Assembly (NCBI RefSeq): GCF_025698545.1
Contig: NC_068575.1
Location: 54,259,980-54,323,979 of the forward strand
DNA: 64,000 bases
From: Gossypium raimondii
Lineage: Eukaryota > Streptophyta > Magnoliopsida > Malvales > Malvaceae
Direction: 5' to 3'
In this document: positions 48,300 through 61,348 of the stretch, piece after piece
Numbering within the stretch: position 1 is the stretch's first letter
Layout of the letters: every line of letters starts with the position of its first letter
The notes under the pieces: model-generated
The model's input: only the letters and a program-made list of their open reading frames with translations
Databases searched by the model: none
What the model was told of the DNA's origin: nothing
Made by a program: the position numbers and the translations under genes

Positions 48300-50575
48300 T
48301 CAAACTGGTCCTGCAATTCGAGGCAAATGTACAGAGTCAGGAGACATGGATATCATCTGAAGCAGGCTTGAATTTGAAAATGTTTCTTCCAATGCACTTC
48401 CCTTTTTACTTCCTCCATCGGTGCTTTCTTTTGCAAGGTGAAACAGCTCCTTTGCGACATCAACCATTCCAATTTTGCCATCTCCACCGAACAACAAGCA
48501 CCTGGTTGCTATGTCTGCAACTATCTCTATTTGCTCTCTTCGAAATATAGGCTGCTCGTGGTAGTAAAGAGATGGATCCACTATTTCTTCTAGCTTCCCA
48601 CTTTTAATCTTTTGCAAGGCTAGTGAAGGCATGTCTGAATGTTTGGAGCCTGAAATTATCTCTAACAAAAGCAGTCCGAAGTCATACACATCGTTTTTCT
48701 GAACAAGGGGGCCAGTGTTGGAACTAGAGCAAAGCAGTGCAAACCCTGCAACCTTAACTGAGAAACCCACGTCAAGAAATATGTATCCGGATGATTTGAG
48801 GCCATGGTGAAAGATAGGTGGAGAAATTTCACATTGCAAGTATGCTAAGATGCTTGCAGTTTCAGCGGCTATGCTTAGCCTCTTATACCAGTCAAGGCCA
48901 AATTCTTGTCCACTGTTGTTATGCAGATGTTCCTCCAAGGTGCCATTTGCAGGATATTCATAGCCCACCATCAGGGTGTAACCAGATTCAATGCAACACC
49001 CGAGGAGTCGGGCTAAATTCCTATGTAAAACAGCTGATAGAAGCTCAATTCTGGATAGGACATGAATTAGGTCTCTTTCATTCTCGCACTGCACCTTCTG
49101 CACAGCTATATGTGAACCATCTCCAAGGACTCCAGCATGAATTGTGCCATTTGTTCCATCTACGAGCTTCTGACCATCGTCAAACCCTCTGGTTGCTTCG
49201 TCTAGCTCTCTGTAACTGAATAATCTAGTCCTACAAGCTTTCCGAAATGAAATGGTACTATGATAATGAGCCTGGTCTATATCAAATGCACCTGATTTAA
49301 CAGGTCGTTTCAATATGCAAAGGAACATGAATAAGGAAGCAAGGATGAAAACTGGAGCAAGAACACCTGAAAGTCAAAAATGATAAAGATATTAATTCTC
49401 GCAACAAGTAGTTGAATTCCATTCACGAAAGAAACTAAAATGACCACATACACACACAAATATACATACATTCATGCCTATCGTATTATGTGATTTGGCT
49501 TCCAAATCATCATAGATAGAGAAGATTTACAACGGTAATGATATCTCCTGATAACATACCAGCCACAATTACAAGTTTCCTTTGACTACGTTTTGGGCTG
49601 TTGTCACATTCCCCACCATATGCTTCTTGCCCCTCCTTGATGCAGGCTGTCAAAGACGGATACCAAAAAAGGAATAATTGATAAATAGTTAAGTAATATC
49701 ATTTTAGCTACAAATCAGCCTAATTTAATCAGCCAAGATGAGAGTATTATCAGTGTTACTTGCTTAATAAAGATGATAATAAATAAATAAATAATAGATT
49801 ACTCACACTTGAAGCATCCGAGTCCATTTGCAAATCCATCACCGACAAGCCCATCCTGACAGGAGCACCTGACCCCTGCTTCTACCGTTGTAGCACTCAC
49901 CATAACTGCATTGCTGGCACAAAGTCCTTGAGATTTATTTCTAGGAATTGCCCACTCCAACTTAACCCCACGCTTCCCACTGTTGGTTCCCCTCGGAACT
50001 ACCCACGACGAAACCCCCCTACATCCAAACTTGGCAAAACTCGAAAACCCATCCCCTGAATGCCAATTGCTATGATCAGAAAGTGGATAACAGCATGCCA
50101 GGGCTCCACTCCTGTTTCCATCACAATCAGGCAACTCGTTTGTCTCACAATCTGCTTTACAAAGTGACGAGTCTTCACAATCATATAGACCTATCACATT
50201 ATCATCAGAGATTCCCAAGTAGTCGTTTCCCGCAAAATTGAAGGAATTCAAGCCGTTGTATTGACGACAAGTGGAGCTTCCAGTTCCAGGAAAGTCTACG
50301 AGTATACCATCAGAGAAGAAGTCAAGGACTCGGTAGCTTTGAATGCCGATGTGGAGGTAAAGGGTGGTTGAATTCAAGCAAGAAAGATGGAAAGCATTGG
50401 AAACAGAGGCACATGAAGTGTTCAAATGAAATGGAAATGGTATGTGCAACCTGCCGCATTTGTCATCGCACCCATTTGGAAGCAAAACTGGTTGCAGTTG
50501 CTGACGATGTTGCAAACAGATGCCTGGTTGATTAAGAGATACGAGAGTAAACCAAACTAAAAGTAGAGGTAACAT
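48300..50575 (-). CDS. receptor-like pseudokinase, At2g46850-like
   Basis: Single-pass plasma-membrane protein with a wall-facing Cys-rich ectodomain and a cytoplasmic kinase-like domain. Exons on the minus strand: 50575-49807, 49646-49560, 49366-48300; 640 aa. A signal peptide (MLPLLLVWFTLVSL) is followed by a GUB_WAK-like domain (GCDDKCGRLHIPFPF ... about residues 35-150) and a Cys-rich/EGF-like segment (CSCQDGLVGDGFANGLGC). The TM segment (LVIVAGVLAPVFILASLFMF, about residues 275-300) spans the second intron. The kinase-like domain begins at LFSYRELDEATRGF. Catalytic signatures are degraded: the VAVK lysine position reads IAVQ, the HRD loop reads HHGLKSSG and DFG reads AGF. The frame is intact, so it is a conserved pseudokinase, not a dead gene. 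The Arabidopsis counterpart is annotated as probably inactive. Ligand unknown. Confidence 0.9.
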
Positions 50576-53046
50576 TGCCTCCTGTTGACTCTACTTGTTT
50601 CAGAGAATATTTGGAGACTAAAGAGGTCTTTTTTTTTTAAAGGAATCACATTCATGGCTTCCTCTCAGAAATACTAAAAACATTAACTACACAAAACATA
50701 CCCATCTTTCCCCAAAGATGGGCCAAGCATATTCAGCCATGAAAAGAGTAGAACCAAAAAAAGGCACGTGGTGAGATGAAGGGGGTTAATATGAGGCATG
50801 GAAGTTGGGGAAGTGAAGAAGATTGGTCTGTGGAATGGGCTACAAATTCGAACCTCACAATCATGGGACAGTGTGAGTGTGGGGGACTATTTCGATTGAA
50901 TTAAAACAGGCTTAAACAATCTCATCGCTTTCATTAAAACACATGATTTTTCACCACCTTGTTTCCCTTAAACACAATTTGCATGGGTTTTTGAAGCTTT
51001 GATAATATCAAAACAACTATGCAATGCAAAATTTGGTTTGAGAATTACGGAATGTCAGATCTAAATGCCAAAGAAAGATTTCCAAACTCCGGAGTATACG
51101 CGCTTTGGGGGTGAGAAATGATGTTACTCGCTTTCCCATTGGGAGAGTTGTGTAATTAAAGGATGTTGGACATCTAAAGTCCAAAGGGGGGTGGTGAGGT
51201 GTAGATAATTGTGGGAGATGGTGCTGCGGCCTCGAAATGAGTAGTTAGAGTTGAGTTGATTTGCTAATCTCAACTCGGTTGCGTGGCAAAAGATTATGAC
51301 ATTAAAGAATGTTTACTATCAACAAGTCAGCTTTGTGGGCCCCTACACTATCTCTCAACTCTCAATTCTCACACCATATAAAAGCTTCTTTTTTTTTTTG
51401 TAATTATGATTGCTATTTTTGTCCTTTTTTTCTAATGTTAATGTGATTTTAAATTTTCTTTTCTAATTTTTAAAATAGTGTATTCTTCTCCATTATTCGA
51501 ATTGCTGAACATAATTAAAATAGGTGAATTTATTTAACTTATAATAACAAATTTTTAAATTTACTTATATAATTGATACAAATTAACATTATTTAAAATA
51601 AAGCTTAAATTATAATTTGATACTTAAATTAAACCATTTTTTTCAAATTGGTACTTAGATTATTTTTTGTCACAAATGTTACATAAATTATATACTCAAT
51701 TACCCCAACCGATATCTAAATTATACTCCATTATTCAAATTGTCCCTCGTTAAAAAACCTTTTAGTCAATCATTTTACGAGACGTGACATTTAAAAAAAA
51801 TATAAATAAAGTTAAAATTATAAAAAATAAATTAATTTAATTTAAATTAAAACTTCTCACTTTTTACACGCTTTCCTTTCCCACCACGATTCTTTCTTTT
51901 CTGTTAATGCATTTTTAACTGTTAATTGCAATACTCTTCCCATTTCTTTCTACTCAATTTCTTCTTACTATTTGAGTTTCTTACTTTATCTAAGTTTTTA
52001 TTGTAGAAGTTTACCTAACATTAGCTATTTTGTGGACAGTATATAGAAAAAGAAAGAAGAAAACTATTTTTAAGAAAAATAAATACATCGGAGTGAGAAG
52101 AAAATTAAAATTGAGGTTTAAAAATAGAAAAGGAACTCGTCAAAATCCAATGTTTGCCACTGAAAACTAAGTTTGGATGAGTTTTCGACGAGTTCTTAAT
52201 GGTTTTGTCATCGAAGTTCTTGAGTGAAGAACAAAATAGATGAATATATTTATAAGCATTTTTTTAAAAAAAATTAAGAAAAAAACTCAGTTGTGGTTCT
52301 GACAAGTTCTTAATTTTTTTGTCACCGAAGTTTTGAGTGAAGAATAAAATAAATAAACATAAGTTTTATTTTTAAAAATTAAGAAAATAATATTTATCTT
52401 TTTGAGATATTTTAATTTTGTAAATTTCTCTTGTTACAAAATGATTCATTAAGATTTTTTTTAAAAAGAGAGTATAGTTTTAAGTCTTAAAATAATAGTT
52501 AATAAACATAATTAACATATATCAATTATTTCGATCATTTAGATATAATACTAATAAATAATTCCTATTAATTATTAAAGTATTTGTACAAATAACAAAA
52601 AATAAGATATTGTATATTAAAATATATATTATTTAATTTTTATTTTTTCTTTCATTAATAGTCAATAAATTAACCAGAAATATACAATTAATATATTTAT
52701 AATAGATTAGAATAGATTATATAAATGTATTATTTATAAATTTTATATATGGAATATAAAGTTACTTATTGTATAAATAATTAAAATTTTTATTTAAAAC
52801 TAAAATAATAAAATTTCCTTTTGATTAATGAAGATTGAAAACATAATAATTTAAATATAGATTAACTCAACATAAAGCTTAAATTTTTTATTTATTATAT
52901 AAATTCATTTCATAAAAGTGTTTTAATTAAATTAGAATTTTTATTTATAATTATGATGATTTTCTTATTAAGTAAATTTATTTAACTAAATATTTTACTA
53001 AAATTAAAATTATAAATGTGATAAATTTCATAAATAATAAATAACA
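50576..53046. other. upstream region of the pseudokinase gene, then A+T-rich spacer
   Basis: 50576-51400 is mixed sequence that should contain the minus-strand promoter. 51600-51790 has the wording of decayed transposon arms (GATACTTAAATTA, GGTACTTAGATTA) but no paired end was found. The rest is A+T-rich. No gene seen. Confidence 0.35.
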
Positions 53047-53230
53047 GTCGATTGAGTCTTAACTCAATTGGCATGAGCATTGTTGTTAATGTAGGAGGAC
53101 GTGGGTTCGAATGCGTTGAAGCGCATTATCTTCCTATTTATGGGTAGGGGAGAGACTATGGATAGTTTAAAATTTCTCTAAACTATATAGATAGATAGAT
53201 TATAGATAATAATAAGTAGGTTTATCAATC
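53047..53230 (+). repeat. tRNA-derived SINE-like element
   Basis: GTCTTAACTCAATTGGCATGAG resembles a pol III A box and GTGGGTTCGAATGCG a B box about 35 bp downstream, the arrangement of a tRNA-derived SINE head. A short body follows, with GATA repeats near the 3' end. Cloverleaf pairing is lost, so it is not a tRNA gene. The 3' limit is approximate. Confidence 0.6.
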
Positions 53231-53916
53231 AAACCACTGGTTGAATGATAGATAATACTCGTCCCTTATGGCAAATGTAATGGGTATTTTTGTTTTACAA
53301 TTAAATTCATTCTTCTTGTAAAGAGTATTTTTTACATTCCTTGACATTTCTTTAAGCACATAATCTAATTTGATTTTGCTCCAATACAACATTTATGCGT
53401 GGGTTGGACTTGTTTGCTTATGATATTGAACATGACCTGAGGGGAGACTAGTTCTTGTTTTGGGAATGCAGTGCAACACATTCTGGGTTTATTCAATTGT
53501 AATGACAAAATCTGAAGCTAACAGTAAGCTAGTTCTTGCTCCTAAATATGACTATATGGTCACTATCTATGGGAGAATATATTGCTTGCAAGTTGATTAA
53601 GTTGTGATGATATTGCATTCGTTACTACTATGATGCTTGTTGATAGAAGAAATCCACAGGGGAGGATTAAAAACTTTGGTATGCATTGTCCAGTTTGATG
53701 TTCAGACAAAGGTTTGAATACGAGTTCGAACAAAACAAATGGTAATAAACAAATAAGAGGAGAAAAATAAACATAAGATATTTGTTAACACGGTTAAGAT
53801 TTATTAAAAGAACTTTTTACAAATCCTCGAATCTTATGTTTAAAACTTTAGAGAATAAATTTTATTTTATAATCTCGAATACATAAATCTGATTAGAGGC
53901 TTGAAAACCTTAGAGT
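53231..53916. other. spacer before the retroelement nest
   Basis: No gene or clear repeat recognised. Confidence 0.3.
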
Positions 53917-56340
53917 CTTGGTTATTAACCAAGTGTTATCACATTTCATAGTGATGAAGTATGTCTCTTAAATTAAAAATTATATCATTTTATTAGTAAC
54001 AATGAACCATGATTATTTAAGGAGACATCTATTGAATATTTATGTTTATTGTTAAAAGTTATGACTATCCATTTAGATAGTTGTGTTCCTATAAAGAGAC
54101 ATGAAAACTCCTATAAATAAGAGTCAAATTTCATTTGTCTAACACACCAAAAAAACACATCAAACGTTTCTTTCTATTCAACCACCATCTTTTATATCCC
54201 TAGATTAATCTATAAAGAATTTTTGCATATTCCTAGATTGTTCTAAATTCTTTATAAAAATTTGTATCCTTACTATGCTCCACTCAGTGTTCAGTGGACT
54301 GTTTCCGTCAGTGCAAAATGTAGACAATCATTGGGTTTCATTATATCCTCGAGGTTCATTTACCAGTAACTGATCTTTTGCACACTATAATATAAGTGAG
54401 GGTGAATAGAACTTTAAAGAAAGTGACATTAATACACGCCTTGAAGCCTTCGTTAATTTCTTATAAGTTCATTCTTATTCTCACACACCAACAATTTAAG
54501 GTTCTATTTTTGCAATTTGTGAGAAATTAGAGAAGATACTATTGATTTAGAAGAAATCTTTGTAGCAATAAGTGGTACATTAAATTATTGGTTTACTATT
54601 ATTGTATGAATTGAATTTCATGGTTATGTTCTGTTGAGATTAATTATATTATGCAAAAAGTATAAGTGTCTAATAGATTAGTTTTTGATAAAGTAGCATG
54701 TCGGTTTATTAAATACATCGTATACATGCATAATTATGATTGGTACATAAATATATGATATATATATATATATGATATGCATATATTTTTACAATCATGA
54801 AAAGGAGAAAGAAAGAAAGTTAATGAGATTTTTACTGAAAATGAAATAAATCATATGCACATATATGGTTAAAATTAATTTCTAGTCAATGTAGAATAAT
54901 GGAAAACATTGACTTATATAATAAGATCACTATTCGGCATGAAATCTTTTAGTGAGAATATATAACGTGATAATCATATATTTGAAATTGAGATCATATT
55001 GTGCATATTTATGACGGTACATGTAATTTTTATATATGGCTTAGATATGATCTATAATCTCGTGATTCTATAAAATTTTGAGATGTAGTAAATTTAGAAA
55101 TTTACTTTGGAAGCCAAAGAATCAAAGATATTATGAGTATGGAAATAGAAATATGAATGCTATTTGACCCATTGTGATGGACATAATTATGATCATAGTT
55201 AGAAAATAATTGAAAATGTCCATGGTGAATGGTGAATAAATGTGTGATTTTATAGTCATTTGATTGAACAATTGATCATCCTTTAATATGACTATATATT
55301 TTACACCCCTGCATATACATAGTGTTTTAAGAAAAATAATGTTATTTGACTATGAATGCAAAAAGATTTTAAAGTCATGTATTGACTTTGAAAATAAGTT
55401 ATGACAAATAGCAAATATGTTGTCTAGTTTCACCAAGGGATTTGAGGCCCCTTTACACAACTTACTTGGTGAAAAAGGCATGATGCATGGTTTCATTTTT
55501 GGTGATTGTGAAATTAATTTATTATATATCAATAAATAAACAAAGTATCCAAATATGAAATTGTCATGATAAAAAAAAGATAAAGTGATCACTGTAATTT
55601 GACAATAAGAGAAATGATATCATTGATAGCATTCTTTTGTGAAAGAATGGATAATTGAACATGGTGGGATGTTCATCTTTTGAATTTCCAGGACACAAAT
55701 AAATATAGAGTTTCACCATGTGGTATAGATAATTAACATAACTATGCTGCAAATTTGGAAATTTAAGGATGCGATACAAGCCTATAATATTTGAGTCACC
55801 CATTATGGAAACTTAACTCAATAATGATAAGGAAAGGATAAGGGTATTAAACTCTTAATAGACCCATAACATAAATATGTTAAGAGTGTTATAATTACGG
55901 GAACACTCTTGATAGGATCTACCTATGTGAGTGGAAATGTGATCGCTTCTAGGAGCTCAAGGGCTTGGCTCTTACAACACTCATGAAAAGAGGTTATAAA
56001 CACATGGCCAAATAATGTCCCTGGATACTGTCCATTGATTGGTGTTGAAATCATTATGTGAGATGTTTTCGGTTAATCAGATAAAATAGTTGGTTCAAAG
56101 CATAGTCTATGATGTAATTTCCATCAACTTTAACTTGTTTTCACTAAGTAAAGGTTCAATCGTAAGACACCTTCATTTATGCAATTGTTTACAAGTTATC
56201 AAAATCTAGAATATTTTGAAAACAGAGGGAGATTATTGGAATATTTTCAAAATATATAGTATTCCCATGGTTGTTGAAAATTTATAAGTAACCAAAAGTT
56301 ATATCACTTGGTTAGTAACCAAGTGTTATCACATTTCATA
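53917..56340 (+). mobile_element. decayed Copia-like LTR element, 3' LTR cut by a Gypsy insertion
   Basis: A 34-bp segment (CTTGGTTATTAACCAAGTG and following) occurs at 53917-53950 and, with one difference, at 56307-56340, so these are the two LTRs. The 5' LTR runs to roughly 54500 and has a TATA-like CCTATAAATAAG at 54110. Before the second copy is a purine-rich tract, CAGAGGGAGATTATTGGAAT (about 56223-56242), which looks like a polypurine tract at the 3' LTR boundary. The ~1.7-kb interior shows no intact gag or pol frame. The 3' LTR breaks off after TTTCATA where the next element begins. Confidence 0.65.
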
Positions 56341-57780
56341 TGTAACAACCTATTTTTCAGTGGTACCAAAAACAGTGATTTTAGAATCCTATTTTTTGAT
56401 GACCGAGTCGTAAAATATTATTTATTAATATTTACTTAACTTATTATAGTGTTATATTGATTTTTATCTTGTAATTTTATTAAACGGTTAGTAATTAAAG
56501 TATAAGGACTAAATCGTAAAAATCATAAAAGTAAATCGCTATTGATTTTATTTGTTAAAAGACTTAAATAAAAATTGTTCCAGGATTTAAATGGAAATTA
56601 GACCATATATTAGTATGGAAGGTTGGTGCATGATTTTAACAATTGTTTTGTTAAAAATTAAAGATACATTAACGAAATCAAGGCATTAATTAAAAGAAAC
56701 AAAAGTGGAAAGAAAGAGAATGAGTTTCATTCTCATCTTCTCCACTGGATATCACCACTGAATGAATAATTTAGAGCTTCAAAAATTCCCTAGCATTCGG
56801 CCCTTGCATGCAAGTGATTCTAAAATCTATTTTTCGTAAATTTTATGTTTTTGAGATCGTTGTAGCTCGATTTAGCTAACCCGAGTATTAATTCGTAAAA
56901 CTGTTAAAGTTTATAAAAGTTACCATTGATGAATTTTGAAGATTTTGGTATTTAAATGTTAGCTTTTAAGCTTAGAATTGAAAAAATGATTAAATTGTAA
57001 AGTTTAAATGCTAGTTTTGAGTATAATGACTAAAATGAAAATAATTTGAAATTGACATGAAATTTCTATAATTATTGAATTTAGAGGGCTATAGAAGGAT
57101 GAAATTGAAATCGATTGTCAAATGAAACTTAAATGTAAAAGTTATGATTGTTTCGATTTTAGGGACTAAATTGAATAAAATGAGAAAATTTAGGAAATTG
57201 TGAAAATGAAATTAACATGTCATATACATGGAATAAGATAGTATAAGTGATTAAAATTAATAAATTGAGATGAATTACTAAATAAATCAAGATTTGAATC
57301 AACTAGTAGATAATCGAGGAAAAAGGAAAATTGTGGATTAGTCCTCGACACCTTGTTTACTATTGTTTTTGCCAGGTAAGTTCATATGATATAATTTTAT
57401 ATGCAAATTTAATGTATGTGTTTGAATTATGAATCTATATACTTTGAATGTGTTTTGAATTGTATGCAAAATAGTACAAAAGGTGAAAAATAGACTGAAT
57501 TGTAAAAAATCATTTTAATGTGTTAAGTGTGCCTAGATGAATGCAAAAAATGATAGGATACAATTGGCACGCCATTAGGATTATTGCGCGTTGTACAGTA
57601 TATGATATGAGATGATACTAATGTACGAAGAATTCATTGTTTAAATCAGAATTCAATATTTATTGCGGATTACCATGTTCCGTCTCTACGAAGACCACTG
57701 TTACTGATTGTCTCTACGGAGACCCTGGTGTGTTCTGGGGGGTTGCATTGTCTTATGACATATGATGCCTACAGGCTTAG
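56341..57780 (+). mobile_element. plus-oriented Gypsy LTR, interrupted on its right
   Basis: Starts TGTAACAACCTATTTTTCAG, closely like the solo LTR at 35646, and includes the shared CCAGGTAAGTTC word near 57373. After 1,440 bp it is cut where a minus-oriented Gypsy end begins (57781). The missing right part should lie beyond the window. A short direct repeat TCTCTACG(A/G)AGACC lies near 57681 and 57710. Confidence 0.75.
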
Positions 57781-58071
57781 TGTAACACCCCTAACCCGTA
57801 TCCGTCGCCGGAACAAGATTACGGAGCATTACCGGAATAAACAGATCAAATACAGACATTTTATATCATTTCTCATTTATATCAGAAATCAATCATAAAA
57901 CAATCATATTGTCCCTTATATAAGCCCTCGAGGCCCAAATATGCAATAGAAATTAATCGGGACTAATCTGGGTACTCAGAGAAATTTTCACAAAATTTTA
58001 ATATATTTCTTAAGTGCAGAGTACACACGCCCGTATGGTCAGGCCGTGTGGCTCACACGGTCAAGATACAC
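57781..58071 (-). repeat. truncated 3' LTR of the minus-oriented Gypsy element
   Basis: Begins TGTAACACCCCTAACCCG on the plus strand and aligns with the start of the LTR at 58320 through GCTCACACGGT(C/T)GAGA. It then passes into integrase coding sequence near 58071. Confidence 0.8.
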
Positions 58072-58319
58072 GGAGTTCTACATTTACGACCATACAGAGC
58101 TTCATACGTTGCCATCTTTATACTTGACTAATAACTGTTATTATATGCGAATTCGACTAACGGCTAAAACTTTTCCCAATTACCTTCGAATTTTAAAACA
58201 CAACACCGAAGCATATCTTTTAAAATCTGTATTACCCGTTCATCTATTTGAGGATAGAATGTAGTACTGAAATGCAATTGAGTACCAAAAGCTTCTTGTA
58301 ATTTATTCCAAAATCGGAA
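58072..58319 (-). pseudogene. integrase fragment (C-terminal part of the core) of the Gypsy element
   Basis: Minus-strand translation gives RFWNKLQEAFGTQLHFST, then DMLRCCVLKFEGNWEK, VEFAYNNSY and ALYGRKCRTP, the usual Gypsy integrase order. At least two in-frame stops and a shortened stretch where the catalytic Glu lies (YPQIDERV) are visible. It is the continuation of the integrase that stops at 61349 on the other side of the inserted LTR. Confidence 0.8.
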
Positions 58320-58559
58320 TGTAACACCCCTAACCCGTATCCATCGTCAGAACAGGGTTACGGAGCATTACTGAAATAAACAGATCAAATACATACATCT
58401 TATATCATTTCTCATTTATATCAAAAATCAATCATATTGTCCTTATATGAGCCCTCGAGGCCCAAAATATGGAATAGAAATAAGTCGGGACTAATCCGGG
58501 TACTCAGAGAATTTTTCGTGAATTTTCAAAATTTTTCCTAGGTGCAAAGTACATACACC

Positions 58560-58945
58560 AGTGTACTTAGGCCGTGTGGCTCACACGGTTGAGAGACACG
58601 AGCCTCAGACCGTGTGAACATTCGAAATAGGGACACACGGCTAGGGTAGTTACTGACTTGGGTCATACGGCCAAGCTACATGCCTATGTGCTAGGCCGTG
58701 TGAACATTTTAATTTACATTAAATTGGTGCAGGGGCTACATGGCCAAGTCACACGCCCGTGTGCCAGGCCGTGTACCACACATAGCTGAGGCACACACCC
58801 GTGTCTCTGCCCATGTAAAAATACATGAGCATTCTATTTTGCAATTTTAAAGATGTAGGGACACACAGCCAAAACACACGCCCATGTGCTAGGCCGTGTG
58901 TCACACACGGCTGAGACACACGTCCGTGTCTCCGTCCGTGTGGAC
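58560..58945. repeat. CACACGGCC / GGCCGTGTG palindromic repeat cluster
   Basis: Within the inserted LTR, words such as GGCCGTGTG, CACACGGC and CACGCCCGTGTG recur many times over about 380 bp. They alternate in orientation, so the region can fold into small hairpins. Similar clusters are familiar from Malvaceae Gypsy LTRs. Confidence 0.75.
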
Positions 58946-59814
58946 GAGAATAGACCATTTTCTATGCCACTTTTCTCACCCAATTTGCCTTCCACCTACA
59001 ATAACGTTTAAAAACATTCACAAGCCGATTAATAACCTTCAAATCAAGCCAAAACTAAGTCTTATACATGATATATCATGACATTTGTTCATACTTCCAA
59101 CTTACTCAATTGATCATTTACTTACTTAAGCATATTTATACCTAAAATACCAATCCAAACACACTCACATACCAAACATATTACTACCTCATGCATATAT
59201 AAATCAAACATACCATCACTAGCCATTGCAATGGCTAATTACAACTAAAGCATTTCATCATTTGGCTTAACTTAGCCTATACATGCCATTATGCCAAAGG
59301 TAATTTTACTAGTTATACCAAAATGAGCTGAAGGATGATGTGATCTTACTCCAACCTGCTTCCAACCTTTACGAGCTTCCAAATTACTATAAAACAGAGG
59401 AAATGAAACAGAGTAAGCATTTAATGCTTAGTAAGTTCGTATAACGGGAATTTAAATTACCATTCAATTTCATTAAGATAAGTACACACAATATATCCAA
59501 AACAATTTGACCAATAGCCTAAATACATATCCTCATCAAACATGTTAGTTATGTATTTCATAGAGGTATCAAGGAACATATATGAACTCATAACAACAAC
59601 ATTATCATATAACATATACAAACCATTTCCATGTATTTCAAATACTTTGGGGTAATAATCCATTCTGATTCTATATTATCTCATTTTAGAACTTTTCTCG
59701 TTAAACCATATAAAATCTCGATGGATACAAGGTAGTACACCTGAAGTGTACGAATATGAAATCTGTCAATTCATATTTGGGGGTACTCATTAGAGTACAT
59801 AATCAGGAAGCACT

Positions 59815-60175
59815 CTCTTGAGCAATATAACGGGAAGCTCATGTGAGCCATGTAAGAGGAAGCTTATCCGGGCTGTATAACAAGAAGCTCATAAGAGCCA
59901 TAATCGGGAAGCTCATACGAGTCAATAACGGGTAGCTCCGAAGAGCCTTTAATTAGGAAGCTCACAAAGAGCCTTTAATTAGGAAGCTCACGAAGAGTCA
60001 TATATCGAGACGCTCAGAAGAACTGTGGTGTGTCTACAACACATGCAGAATCACAACCAATCGGGATGCTCCGAAAAGTTATTAATGGGAAGCTCACAAG
60101 AACCATATAACGGGACGCTCTTTCAAGCTGTGGTGTGTCTACAACACATGCAGGACCACAACCAATTCGGGAACC
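59815..60175. repeat. GGAAGCTC...GAGC tandem repeat zone inside the LTR
   Basis: At least ten imperfect units of about 25 bp built on GGAAGCTCA(T/C)...GAGCC. A longer segment, TGTGGTGTGTCTACAACACA, occurs at about 60024 and 60130. The inverse arrangement of the same words is found in the solo LTR at 37021-37210. Confidence 0.8.
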
Positions 60176-61348
60176 TTATATCCATCGAATTTCATTTATT
60201 CAAATGGGACTTAATACTTGTCAATCATCGTCGGATATGTAATTAATTTCGTACTTGGAAATTACAAATATTCACATACACAACATTCAATTTAAACATA
60301 TAAATATACAATTTAATTACAAGAACTTACCTTGACAAACGTTGTGTATTTGAAATATACTAATTCGACATTTTTTCTTTTCCACGATCTAACTTCGTAT
60401 TTGAGTTATCCGGATCTATACGAGTAAATTTAACTCAATTTAATACAATTCATAATCAATTCAATTCAATTCAATTCACATCATAGGCAAACTTACCATT
60501 TTGCCCCTACACTTTTAATTAATGACGATTTCGTCCCTAGACTCAGAAAATGAAATTCATGCAATTTAATCCTCATTTCAAGCCTAGTATAATTTCACAT
60601 ATCACATTTACAGCCCATTTATTTCACAAAAATCATAATTTTTCCATGAATTTTGCATCTTTTCAATTTAGTCCCTAAATCACAATTTCATAAAAATTCA
60701 CTTTAAAAAAGTTATTTATCTATCAACAACCTTTCATTTTCTACCATAAATTTCATAATTCATGCATATTCATCCATGGAAAAAACTGTAATACTTTGAT
60801 AACTTTGCAAATTAGTCCCCAAAATAGCTAGTATTACGATTTCAAAAATATAAAAATTACTAAAAACGGAACAAGAATGCTTACCCAATTAAGCTTGCTT
60901 GAATTCTTTTCTCTTAGCTAAGGTTTCCATGAAAATAATTTGGGGAAGATGATGAAATAAGATGATATTTTGTCTTTTAATTAATTATCATCTTTTATTT
61001 TTCTACTTTCCAATTTATTCATTTTCTTTTCTTAAATTTTCATGGATGAATCATCAAACTTATCTACTAACTCCTCTTAATAGTCTATTTTTCATATAAG
61101 GACTTCAAATTTTGAATTCCATAGCTATTTGATCCTTTTAGCTACTAGAATTCAATTTTTGCATTTTATGCAATTTGGTCCTTTTCTCAATTAATCATGA
61201 AATCGATAAAATTTTCTTAAGAAAATTTTTATACGATATTCCTACTATATGGTAGACCATAAAATAATATTAAAATAAATTTTCTTTCGAACTCAGATTT
61301 ATGGTCCCGAAACCACTATTTTGATTTCACTAAAAACGGGTTGTTACA

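Larger units (their letters stand above)
58320..61348 (-). mobile_element. 3-kb Gypsy LTR inserted in the integrase of the minus element
   Basis: Plus-strand ends are TGTAACACCCCTAACCCG and ACGGGTTGTTACA, i.e. TG...CA in minus orientation. 3,029 bp with no coding domains, so it is LTR only. Two internal repeat zones are described separately. The flanks do not match (CGGAA left, CACTC right), and about 12-14 integrase codons are missing at the junction, so it is not a simple solo LTR with its target duplication. Integrase coding resumes directly on either side. Confidence 0.75.

Noticed and set aside
48818-49219. 133-codon plus-strand open frame
   Set aside because: Antisense to the pseudokinase coding exon, whose frame and homology are clear.
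53047-53150. Possible tRNA gene
   Set aside because: A- and B-box-like words exist but acceptor and anticodon stems do not pair; SINE head preferred.
58749-59081. Short frames in the CACACGGCC region
   Set aside because: Products are repeat-encoded (PHGRRHGR and similar) and come from the LTR palindromes.
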